Source of the DNA: Bacillota bacterium
GTDB lineage: Bacteria > Bacillota > Clostridia > Christensenellales > Aristaeellaceae
Length of the DNA: 45,281 nt
Reading direction: 5' to 3'
Assembly (NCBI GenBank): GCA_023444095.1
Contig: JAEZRP010000034.1
Location: 1 to 45,281, forward strand
Shown here: piece by piece, positions 16,075 to 23,024 of the stretch
Layout of the letters: the number at the start of each line of letters is the position of its first letter
Numbering within the stretch: position 1 is the stretch's first letter
The notes under the pieces: generated by a model
What the model was told of the DNA's origin: nothing
What the model saw: the letters and a program-made list of their open reading frames with translations, nothing else
The model's database searches: none
Position numbers and translations under genes: made by a program

Positions 16075-16093
16075 CTTATGCCTGGCGGTATGT

Positions 16094-16234
16094 ATGCTGC
16101 CAAGTCCACTTCGTTCGTGCAGCCACCTCGGTTGCTCAGCGCTCATTCCCACATTACGGCCCTCGAGGGCAGTTGTTGGCGGTCGTCTGGCTGCCCACCA
16201 CGGGGTAGGGGGAGCAAAATCTCGCTACGATTGT
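16094..16234 (+). pseudogene. Internally deleted HNH nuclease copy
   Basis: The reading from 16094, MLPSPLRSCSHLGCSAL, is clearly related to the start of the intact HNH gene (MPRKPLRPCSHPGCPAL). From about 16144 the DNA instead matches the HNH 3' end (CATTCNCNCAT-ACGGCCC-CGAGGGC), in another frame, up to 16179. The central catalytic part is missing. The short frame closes at 16234. It is the remnant of a second HNH gene on the other side of the cargo gene. Confidence 0.7.
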
Positions 16235-16240
16235 TAAATT
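16200..16240. other. G-rich segment before small terminase, possible cos region
   Basis: A run containing GGGGTAGGGGGAGCAAAATC, then an AT-rich stretch, stands between the HNH remnant and the small terminase. In related cos phages the HNH-TerS gap carries the cohesive-end site (family knowledge), so this is the best place to look, but no cut site can be read from sequence alone. The remainder to 16317 holds only GCCCTTCG repeats and a GAGGAAAGAGG ribosome site. Confidence 0.3.
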
Positions 16241-16317
16241 TTAGCGGATGCGGCCCTTCGCGTGAATTTTCGCGCATTCAAACAAGGGTATAGGCCCTTC
16301 GAGGAAAGAGGTAGCCC

Positions 16318-16872
16318 ATGGCAAAGGATGGCACGATGCGCGGCGGCGCGCGCATTGGCGCGGGCCAGAGAAAAAAGCCGCTCGCGGACAAGATTGCCGA
16401 GGGGAACCCCGGGAAGCGCACGCTGACGGTACTGGATTTCACCTCTAACGCCGCCGACCTCGAAGGTCAGGTCATGCCCCAGCCCCGCGCCTACCTCGCC
16501 GCCAAGCAAAAGAACGGCAAGGACCCTTTGGCGCTGGACATCTATGAATCCACGTGGAAGTGGTTGAACGAGCGCAATTGCGCGAACCTCATCCCGGCGC
16601 AGATTCTGGAGCAATATGCCATGGCGATCTCCCGCTGGATTCAGTGTGAGGAGTGCATCACCGAGTTCGGGTTCCTGGCGAAGCATCCCACCACTGGGAA
16701 CGCGATCCCCTCCCCTTACGTTGCCATGAGCCAAAGCTTTTCGAAGCAGGCCAACAACCTCTGGTACCAAATCTATCAGGTGGTCCGGGAGAATTGCTCC
16801 GTCGAGTTCAAGGGCGCGACGCCCCACGACGATATGATGGAGCGCCTGCTCTCGGCGCGCCGGGGAGGATAA
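16318..16872 (+). CDS. terS: Phage terminase small subunit, P27 family
   Basis: This encodes 184 residues preceded by GAGG. The N-terminus is the basic MRGGARIGAGQRKKPLADKI, followed by AEGNPGKRTLTVLDF, typical of P27-type small terminases. The middle, YESTWKWLNERNCANLIPAQ and QYAMAISRWIQCEECI, is the conserved helical body, and LYDQ-like GKQANNLWYQI equivalents are seen as SKQANNLWYQIYQ. The protein recognises the packaging site and loads the large subunit. The large subunit gene lies unusually far away (about 4.4 kb downstream) because DNA-modification, HNH and cargo genes stand between. Confidence 0.88.
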   Translation: MAKDGTMRGGARIGAGQRKKPLADKIAEGNPGKRTLTVLDFTSNAADLEGQVMPQPRAYLAAKQKNGKDPLALDIYESTWKWLNERNCANLIPAQILEQYAMAISRWIQCEECITEFGFLAKHPTTGNAIPSPYVAMSQSFSKQANNLWYQIYQVVRENCSVEFKGATPHDDMMERLLSARRGG

Positions 16873-16875
16873 CCC

Positions 16876-17463
16876 ATGAACATACAGACGCTACCCCTGA
16901 AGGATATCCGCCCTTACGCTCGCAACCCGCGCAAGAACGCCGAGGCCGTGAAGGGCGTTGCCGCAAGCATCCGGGAGTTCGGCTTTCTGGTCCCTCTGGT
17001 GATCGACCAAAACCATGAGATCGTCGCCGGGCACACCCGGTACGCCGCAGCGCAGTCCCTGGGTATGAAGGAAGTCCCCTGCGTGGTCGCCGACGAGTTG
17101 ACCGAGGACCAGATCAAAGCCTTTCGCCTGGCCGACAACAAGGTCGGCGAGATGGCGCAATGGGATATGGATCTTCTGCCGCTGGAATTGCAGGAGATTA
17201 TGATGCCCATGATCGACTTCGGCTTTCAGGTCATTTCCGACGATGACTTCGCCGAAAACTTCACGCTGGATGCCGGGGAGAAAAAGCCCTTCCAGCAAAT
17301 CAGCGTCACGGTCCACGACGAGCAGGCGAAGCTCATGCTGGCTGCGATCAAGTACGTGTATGACCAGAAGGCCGTGACGGAGACGTTCGGCAATGAAAAT
17401 CACAACGGGAACGGACTTTATGAGGTGGTGAGAGAGTGGGCAGAGCAAAAGAAATTACAATGA
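16876..17463 (+). CDS. ParB nuclease-domain protein of the DNA-modification cluster
   Basis: This encodes 195 residues. The ParB N-terminal domain covers residues 1-95: LPLKDIRPYARNPRKNAEAV, VPLVIDQNHEIVAGHTRYAA (GHTR box) and FRLADNKVGEMAQWD. The remainder is a short helical tail. Stand-alone ParB-domain proteins like this are found before phage DNA methylases in clostridial prophages. It overlaps the Mom-like gene by 28 bp if the GTG start of that gene is used, indicating coupling. A partner or targeting role for modification is inferred. Confidence 0.78.
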   Translation: MNIQTLPLKDIRPYARNPRKNAEAVKGVAASIREFGFLVPLVIDQNHEIVAGHTRYAAAQSLGMKEVPCVVADELTEDQIKAFRLADNKVGEMAQWDMDLLPLELQEIMMPMIDFGFQVISDDDFAENFTLDAGEKKPFQQISVTVHDEQAKLMLAAIKYVYDQKAVTETFGNENHNGNGLYEVVREWAEQKKLQ

Positions 17464-18182
17464 AGGTGCTCCCCTCCGACATCGCGAACGCGTTCATTCG
17501 GGTCCACCACTACTCTGGGAAAGTCGTGAACAACTCTAAGCTCCACTTCGGCGTCTTCCTGGATGGCCAGCTTCACGGTGTCATGAGCTACGGTCCTTCC
17601 TTGGACAAGAGCAAGATCATCGGGTTGGTGGAGGGCACCGGCTGGAACGAATTTTTGGAACTGAACCGTATGGCATTCGACAGCGTACTTCCGCGCAACA
17701 GCGAAAGCCGCGCAATCGCCATGAGCATCCGGCTCATCAAGAAGCACGCGCCGCAGGTAAAATGGATCATCTCATTTGCGGACGCATGCTCCTGCGGGGA
17801 CGGCACGATCTACCGGGCCAGCAATTTCGTTCTGACGGGCATCAAGGAAAACCTGAACCTCGCGGAGCTTCCGGACGGGACGCGTATCCACAAGATGACG
17901 CTGGCATCAAACCCCACCACGCCGCGCCGCGAACTGAACGGGCTCACGTTCTTCGATGTGACGGGCGGCACCTACAATTTCAAAAAGTACCTCGACTACG
18001 TGGGCGCCAAGCCCATCCCCGGCTTCCAGCTCCGGTACATGTACTTCATTGATTCGGCCTGCCGCGATCGGTTGACGGTCCCCATCATCCCCTTCTCCAA
18101 GATCGATGAGTTGGGCGCGGGCATGTACAGGGGCGAGAAGGTTACGCAGGCGGAGCGGCATTCCATCATCACGCCGGGCTGA
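17436..18182 (+). CDS. mom: Mom-like adenine hypermodification enzyme (GNAT fold)
   Basis: This encodes 248 residues from the GTG at 17436, with GAGGTGG 8 nt upstream; an ATG at 17460 (overlapping the previous stop as ATGA) is an alternative. HHYSGKVVNNSKLHFGVFLD, NEFLELNRMAF, RNSESRAIAMSIRLIKKHAP and WIISFADACSCGDGTIYRAS are the conserved blocks of phage Mu Mom-type proteins, including the serine, aspartate and tyrosine positions thought to act in catalysis. Mom converts adenine in phage DNA to a methylcarbamoyl-type N6 derivative and so blocks many restriction enzymes (established for Mu). A terminator follows directly. The virion DNA is therefore probably modified. Confidence 0.83.
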   Translation: MGRAKEITMKVLPSDIANAFIRVHHYSGKVVNNSKLHFGVFLDGQLHGVMSYGPSLDKSKIIGLVEGTGWNEFLELNRMAFDSVLPRNSESRAIAMSIRLIKKHAPQVKWIISFADACSCGDGTIYRASNFVLTGIKENLNLAELPDGTRIHKMTLASNPTTPRRELNGLTFFDVTGGTYNFKKYLDYVGAKPIPGFQLRYMYFIDSACRDRLTVPIIPFSKIDELGAGMYRGEKVTQAERHSIITPG

Positions 18183-18196
18183 TCCCCGGCCTTTTT
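18173..18196 (+). terminator. Terminator after the Mom-like gene
   Basis: GCCGGG (18173-18178) and CCCGGC (18185-18190) form the stem, followed by CTTTTTC. It overlaps the stop codon of mom. A second GC-rich dyad, CCCACC-TAC-CCGGTGGG, follows near 18226. Confidence 0.78.
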
Positions 18197-18294
18197 CATG
18201 CGCGGATGGGTTAACAGCAGACCGCCCACCTACCCGGTGGGAAGCGACGGGGCGGCACCGTTCTCCGCGCTCCATTTGGCAAATAGGAGAGCCC

Positions 18295-19602
18295 ATGAAC
18301 ATTCAGAAGATCGCAGCCACCCGACTCAACCCCGCGGCTTACAACCCTCGCAAAGACCTGAAGCCGGGCGACAAGGAATACGAAAAGATTAAGCGCTCCA
18401 TCGCCGAGTTTGGATATGTCGAGCCAGTCATCTGGAACGCTCAAACGGGCAACGTGGTTGGCGGACATCAACGCCTCAAAGTGCTCATGGACCTCGGCCA
18501 CACCGAAGTTGACTGCGTGGTTGTCGATCTCGATCCCCATCGCGAGAAGGCGCTCAACGTCGCGCTCAACAAAATCCAGGGTGATTGGGACGAGACGAAG
18601 CTGGCGTCCCTCATGGCCGACTTCGACGCCGTGGCGTTCGACGTTTCGTTGACGGGCTTTGATGCCGCCGAGGTGGACGCGCTTCTCAACAAATTCTACT
18701 CCAAGGACGCCGTTGAGGATGATTTCGACGCCAACGAGGCCAAGAAGGACATCGAGGCATCAGGTGGCGCCGCATCGCGAGCCGGCGACCTGTGGCGTTT
18801 GGGCGATCATCTACTCCTGTGTGGCAATCTGACTGACCCAGTGAGTTTCGAGCGGCTAATGGGCGAGGAACGCGCGCAATGCGCGTTCTCCTCCCCCACC
18901 TTGGACTCCAAGGCATACGCCAAGGACGGCATCGACCCGTGGCTTGACAAAATGGGCGCGGTTATCAAACTTACGACCCAGTATGCGGATACGATCTGCT
19001 GGCAGACTACCGACCTTATGAAGACCGGCAGCCAGTTCATCGAGCCGATCGGTTATCATTCCATGCGGCTGTTTGCCGACGTAAACTTCCGACCGCTGTG
19101 GATTCGCGTCTGGAAGATGACCGGCGGCGCGCCCGGCGCGGGTCCGTTGCAGCTCGCGTCAACGAAGCCCGCGCCGCAGTTCGATACCGTCGCAGCGTTC
19201 GCAAACCAGAGCTCGAATGACGAGGAGACGGCCTACAACGATCAGGAGTATTCCTGGGTGTCGGCGTTCGCGTCGCACGCATTCCAATTCGTGCGGCGGC
19301 TCACCCGTGACGAGCGCCGCAAATGGGGATATGCGGGCGTGTGGGAGATCCCCGCCGTCCGGCGCGATAAAGATACCGAGTCGCGAATCCCGGTGGAGCT
19401 TCCGTGGCGCTGCCTCAAGATGCACTCGGATGTGAACGGCGTCGTCCTGGACCCCTTCGCGGGTCTCGGGACAACGATCCTCGCGGCCGAACAAAGCGCG
19501 CGCGTCTGCCGAGCCATTGAGGAAGACCCGATGCGCTGCGCCCTGATCGTACGCCGATGGGAGCAGTTCACCGGCGAAAAGGCCGAGAAAATCGAGCCTT
19601 GA
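18295..19602 (+). CDS. ParB-domain / DNA methyltransferase fusion with atypical motif IV
   Basis: The ATG at 18295 follows AGGAGA; 435 residues. Residues 1-95 form a ParB domain (LNPAAYNPRKDL, GYVEPVIWNAQTGNVVGGHQ). About 160-435 is an N4/N6-type amino-methyltransferase: GDLWRLGDHLLLCGNLTDP, then motif IV, and near the end DPFAGLGTT (386-394, SAM-binding FxGxG). The catalytic motif expected as (D/S)PPY reads SSPTL (199-203), lacking the second proline and the aromatic residue. The enzyme may be inactive, altered, or serve as a DNA-binding partner for Mom. ParB-methylase fusions are common in clostridial prophages beside terminase genes. It is separated from mom by a terminator, so it may have its own transcription. 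Confidence 0.8.
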   Translation: MNIQKIAATRLNPAAYNPRKDLKPGDKEYEKIKRSIAEFGYVEPVIWNAQTGNVVGGHQRLKVLMDLGHTEVDCVVVDLDPHREKALNVALNKIQGDWDETKLASLMADFDAVAFDVSLTGFDAAEVDALLNKFYSKDAVEDDFDANEAKKDIEASGGAASRAGDLWRLGDHLLLCGNLTDPVSFERLMGEERAQCAFSSPTLDSKAYAKDGIDPWLDKMGAVIKLTTQYADTICWQTTDLMKTGSQFIEPIGYHSMRLFADVNFRPLWIRVWKMTGGAPGAGPLQLASTKPAPQFDTVAAFANQSSNDEETAYNDQEYSWVSAFASHAFQFVRRLTRDERRKWGYAGVWEIPAVRRDKDTESRIPVELPWRCLKMHSDVNGVVLDPFAGLGTTILAAEQSARVCRAIEEDPMRCALIVRRWEQFTGEKAEKIEP

Positions 19603-19664
19603 AGCCTTCCTTTTTCAGCTATTTCAGGGTACAGTCCTGTCACTTTGATGGGAGGTTACGGGAC

Positions 19665-19958
19665 ATGACAATGACTTTTGAGCTCGGGCAGTTGGTAGCG
19701 ACGCGCGGCGTGACGGAGCTTATGGGCGAGAACAAGACCTTTTCGGATTTCGCAAAGCGGTCGCTCAAGCGGTTCATCTCCGGCGATTGGGGCGAAATGT
19801 GTGAGAGTGACAAACGGCAGAATGATGACGCGCTCAAGAACAACGACAACCGCATCTTCGCGGCCTACGAGCACGCGGAGCACGCCGACTGGAAGATCTG
19901 GATCATCACCGAGTGGGACCACAGCGCGACGACGGTGCTTTTTCCGAGGGATTATTGA
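19665..19958 (+). CDS. Small conserved phage/plasmid protein
   Basis: This encodes 97 residues from the ATG at 19665, preceded by GGGAGGTT. It resembles small 'plasmid-related' or phage hypothetical proteins with the pattern FELGQLVATRGVTELM, HISGDWGEMCESDKRQND (here FISGDWGEMCESDKRQND) and KIWIITEWDHSATTVLFP. No enzymatic motif is seen. It lies with the DUF4314 gene in a small accessory group downstream of the methyltransferase. Function unknown. Confidence 0.6.
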   Translation: MTMTFELGQLVATRGVTELMGENKTFSDFAKRSLKRFISGDWGEMCESDKRQNDDALKNNDNRIFAAYEHAEHADWKIWIITEWDHSATTVLFPRDY

Positions 19959-19962
19959 TGAG

Positions 19963-20301
19963 GTGCTGAGGATAAACGACTTCCCTTCCCGCTCGGTGGT
20001 CGAGAACCTCCGGCGCCAATGTCCCAAGGGCACGCGCGTAGCTCTGGTGAGTATGGAAGACCCCTACACAAAGTTCAAGCCCGGTGAGGAGGGCTCCGTG
20101 GTTGGGGTTGACGATGCCGGCACCAGCCACATCCTATGTGATAACGGTTCGATGCTGGGTGCGGTCTACGGCGTGGCTTCCATCCGTAAGCTGCAACCAT
20201 CGAAAACAGGCCGGAAACGACCTGTTTTCGTCCTTCGAGCTACAGAACTATCCATGGGTTACCCTTTCGATATAGTCCTCGACAGAGATTCGCTTACATA
20301 G
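19963..20301 (+). CDS. DUF4314-type protein with a run-on C-terminus
   Basis: Start is uncertain; GTG at 19963 is the first in-frame start after the upstream stop, giving 112 residues. The core, CPKGTRVALVSMEDPYTKFK through GSMLGAVYGVASIRKL, is a DUF4314 domain (small beta-rich phage protein, role unknown). In the family the protein normally ends shortly after SIRKL. Here the frame runs on for about 35 residues through a hairpin (20201-20230) and into the antisense DUF1801 gene, so the original stop seems lost at the cargo insertion joint. The extra residues are probably not native. Confidence 0.55.
   Translation: MLRINDFPSRSVVENLRRQCPKGTRVALVSMEDPYTKFKPGEEGSVVGVDDAGTSHILCDNGSMLGAVYGVASIRKLQPSKTGRKRPVFVLRATELSMGYPFDIVLDRDSLT
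20201..20230. terminator. Bidirectional terminator-like hairpin at a cargo joint
   Basis: A perfect 10-bp stem, CGAAAACAGG (20201-20210) and CCTGTTTTCG (20221-20230), with a 10-nt loop, at the convergent ends of the DUF4314 gene and the antisense DUF1801 gene. The T4 is inside the stem, so efficiency is uncertain. Confidence 0.5.
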
Positions 20302-20694
20302 CTTAGTAATCAAGTCAAAGGGAATCTTGCCCTCTCTTTTGAAGCGGATACATGATTTACCCATGTCGAGATTTCCGACCCCGGCTTTCTCATATTCGTC
20401 TTTGAACCATTTTTGGACTTCAGGGAAGATATACAAGCCCATATGGTACAGCGAAATATGATGCTTTTGCGAGCCTATGCTCAGAAAGGGCAATGGATCA
20501 TTCGGATTGACACGATACCCAATGGGATGTATGGAGAGCGGGACGACATAGGTTATCATGTCGTACTGCATGGTTTCTTGAAAGCCTTCGGGCAAACCGT
20601 CACGTATAGCGTTCCTTAGCGCTGCAACCGCTGTTTTCCTTGGTTCGGGTAATTGCTCGATATAGTCTGCAGGGCTGTTCGCTTTATAACGCAT
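20248..20694 (-). CDS. DUF1801 (YdhG-like) protein on the antisense strand, cargo gene
   Basis: This encodes 148 residues with AAGGAGG 8 nt before the ATG. It matches the DUF1801 / YdhG-like family (iron-chaperone-like fold): YIEQLPEPRKTAVAALRNAI, LPEGFQETMQYDMITYVVPL, SIGSQKHHISLYHMGLYIF and LDMGKSCIRFKREGKIPFDL. The family is usually chromosomal and of unknown function. Here it stands on the opposite strand inside a phage late operon and is AT-richer than its neighbours, which points to a horizontally gained cargo gene. Its upstream region (20695-20760) is AT-rich, but I see no confident -35/-10 pair. Confidence 0.8.
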   Translation of the reverse strand: MRYKANSPADYIEQLPEPRKTAVAALRNAIRDGLPEGFQETMQYDMITYVVPLSIHPIGYRVNPNDPLPFLSIGSQKHHISLYHMGLYIFPEVQKWFKDEYEKAGVGNLDMGKSCIRFKREGKIPFDLITKLCKRISVEDYIERVTHG

Positions 20695-20771
20695 GGGTGT
20701 GCCCTCCTTGTTGTTATCTCATTAACTATAAATACACAATAGCAACCGAGCCGAACCACTCCCGACCTAAG

Positions 20772-20796
20772 CGGTCTGTGGCGGTTTTTTGTGCCC
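20772..20796 (+). terminator. Possible terminator before the HNH-AP2 gene
   Basis: An imperfect stem built from CCAC/GTGG and ACC/GGT pairs around TAAGC is followed by GGCGG and T6 at 20785-20790. Pairing is weak, so this is tentative. Confidence 0.3.
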
Positions 20797-20819
20797 AGTT
20801 TCGAAAAAGGAGGTTCTCC

Positions 20820-21323
20820 GTGCGCAACTTCTACCGCATTGCCCACGATGGGTATATGGTTGCCGACTTTTTGGGCAGCGGTGCGTTTCTATCCGGTTCT
20901 TCCGACCTGTCACTGATCCAGTGCTATACATGGCACCTCAGAAAGCACGGCTATCCGGCAACACATATCGTGGGAACAACGGTCGTGCTGCACCGCCTCC
21001 TGATCACGGGTATGGGCGGCTACGAGATCGACCACTTCAGCGGGGATAAACTGGGCAACCGCCGCGCGAACCTGCGTGTCTATACACATCCGCAAAACGG
21101 ATTCAATCAGAAGAGGCCGCACACCAACAACAGCGTCTATATCGACGCGAGTTTCTTTCGGCAGATCGGTTGTTATAAGGCATACTTCCACGTTCACGAG
21201 ACAAAGCACCACCTCGGGCTGTCCGCCGATCCCGTCGCCGCTGCGTGGGTGCGCGACTGCGCGGCAAAGCTGTTATTCGGTGAGTTCGCACGGCTGAAGT
21301 TACCCAGGAAGGCAGGCCGTTAG
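20820..21323 (+). CDS. HNH homing endonuclease with AP2-like C-terminus
   Basis: The GTG at 20820 follows AAAGGAGG; 167 residues. The HNH core reads LHRLLITGMGGYEIDHFSGD, LGNRRANLRVYTHPQNGFNQ, the usual form of phage intron-type or free-standing homing enzymes. The C-terminal part, CYKAYFHVHETKHHLGL followed by AAKLLFGEFARL, is a degenerate AP2-type DNA-binding domain. Such genes often invade next to terminase genes. It ends in TAG one base before the large terminase start. It does not split any gene here, but the amber in the terminase lies 0.5 kb downstream. Confidence 0.78.
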   Translation: MRNFYRIAHDGYMVADFLGSGAFLSGSSDLSLIQCYTWHLRKHGYPATHIVGTTVVLHRLLITGMGGYEIDHFSGDKLGNRRANLRVYTHPQNGFNQKRPHTNNSVYIDASFFRQIGCYKAYFHVHETKHHLGLSADPVAAAWVRDCAAKLLFGEFARLKLPRKAGR

Positions 21324-21324
21324 C

Positions 21325-22923
21325 ATGCCGCGCGCTAAGAAATTCAAGCCCACGGAGTTCATGCTTCCGACCTCCCACTACGACAAGGCACGCGCGGACC
21401 ACGCGGTTGATTTCATTCAGAGCCTCAAGCACACCAAGGGCGTGTGGGCGGGACAGCCGTTCCTGTTGTTCGACTGGCAGGAGCAGATCATCCGCGACCT
21501 GTTTGGGGTGATCAAAGGGAATGGTTATCGCCAATTTAATACAGCATTTACCGAAATATGTAAAAAGGCCGGTAAGAGTGAGCTTGCCGCTGCTGTTGCG
21601 CTGTACATGCTCTGCGCGGACGAGGAGGAAGGCGCGGAGATCTACGGCTGTGCCAATGACCGCGCTCAGGCAGGTATCGTCTTTGATGTGGCCAAGGATA
21701 TGGCGCTCCAAAGCCCAGCGCTGCTTAAGCGCATTAAAATCGTAGAGAGCCAAAAGCGTATCGTCTATCTCCCCACCCGCTCGATCTATTAGGCGCTGTC
21801 CTCGGAGGTCGCATCCAAGTATGGATACAACGTGCATGCATGCATCTTTGACGAGCTCTTAGGCCAACCGAACCGGAAGCTGTTTGATGTCATGACGAAG
21901 GGGTCAGGCGCGGCGCGCAAGCAACCGCTGAATTTCGTTATCACCACGGCGGGCTCCGATAAGAACAGCATCTGTTACGAGGTGCACTCCAAAGCCGTGG
22001 ATATACTCGAAGGCCGGAAGCATGATCCGACCTTCTACCCGGTGGTATACAGCGCGCCGACCGAGGCCGACTGGACCGATCCGAAGGTGTGGAATAAGGT
22101 CAATCCCTCACTGGGAAAAACGGTGGACCCCGAATTCTACCGCGCCGCCTGTGAGAGCGCCAAGCAAAATCCGGCCGAGGAAATGCAGTTCCGGCAGTTT
22201 TTCCTATGCCAGTGGACGAGCACCTCCGTCCGCTGGATGCCCATGGACAAGTGGGACGCCTGCGCGTTCCCGGTGGACCCGGAGCACCTGCGTGGGCGCA
22301 TCTGTTACGGCGGCCTCGATCTTTCCTCCACCACCGACATCACGGCGCTCGTGCTGGTGTTCCCCCCGGAAGACGAGGACGGGAAGTACGAAGTCCTCCC
22401 CTACTTCTGGCTTCCGGAAGACAACGTAGACCTCCGCGTCCGGCGCGACCATGTCCCCTACGACATCTGGGCGAAGTTGGGGCATGTGCGCACCACGGAG
22501 GGGAACGTCGTGCACTATGGATTCATCGAGGAATTCATAGAGGACCTCGGCACGAAGTACAACATCCGCGAGATCGCTTTCGACCGCTGGGGCGCGGTTC
22601 AGATGACACAGAACCTCGAAGGATTGGGATTCACCGTCGTGCCGTTCGGCCAGGGCTACAAGGACATGTCGCCGTCCACCAAAGAACTCATGAAGTTGAC
22701 ACTGGAGCAGAAGCTCGCGCACGGCGGGCACCCGGTGCTCCGGTGGATGGTTGATAACGTGGCGATCCGCACCGACCCGGCCGGCAACATCAAGGCCGAC
22801 AAGGAGAAGTCCACGGAGAAGATCGACGGAGCGGTCGCGACCATCATGGCGCTGGATCGAGCGATCCGGCACGAGGGTGAAGGTGGGTCGGTATACGACA
22901 CTCGTGGTTTGCAACAACTATAG
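21325..22923 (+). CDS. terL: Phage terminase large subunit, interrupted by an in-frame TAG
   Basis: The ATG at 21325 follows the HNH gene directly; without the interruption 532 codons would be read. ATPase part: TAFTEICKKAGKSELAAAVA (Walker A-like, about 74-93), then ACIFDELLGQPN (Walker B plus E). Nuclease part: GGLDLSSTTDITALVLVF and the late KIDGAVATIMALDRA. TAG stands at codon 156 (21790-21792) between RSIY and ALSSEVASKYG; family members usually read YQxLSxE here, so a CAG-to-TAG change is the simplest origin. As written, the product stops after 155 residues; a restart near ATG 21832 would lack Walker A. Packaging would fail without amber suppression. The gene itself ends in TAG. Confidence 0.88.
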
Positions 22924-22952
22924 TTGTCAAATCGCCTCAGGGGTGATATACT
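22924..22952 (+). promoter_or_regulatory. Sigma-A promoter of the diguanylate cyclase gene
   Basis: TTGTCA (22924-22929), 17-nt spacer, TATACT (22947-22952), beginning immediately after the terminase stop codon. The leader to the TTG start is about 65 nt. Confidence 0.75.
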
Positions 22953-23024
22953 CGACTGAGCATTATATTGGTTTATGTGGACAAGGTGATCTTTCGATTG
23001 TGAAGCGTCTGAGGTGAGAAAATT

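Noticed and set aside
20640..20819. Longer start for the HNH-AP2 gene at 20640
   Set aside because: It would run through the antisense gene start and its ribosome site; GTG 20820 has AAAGGAGG.
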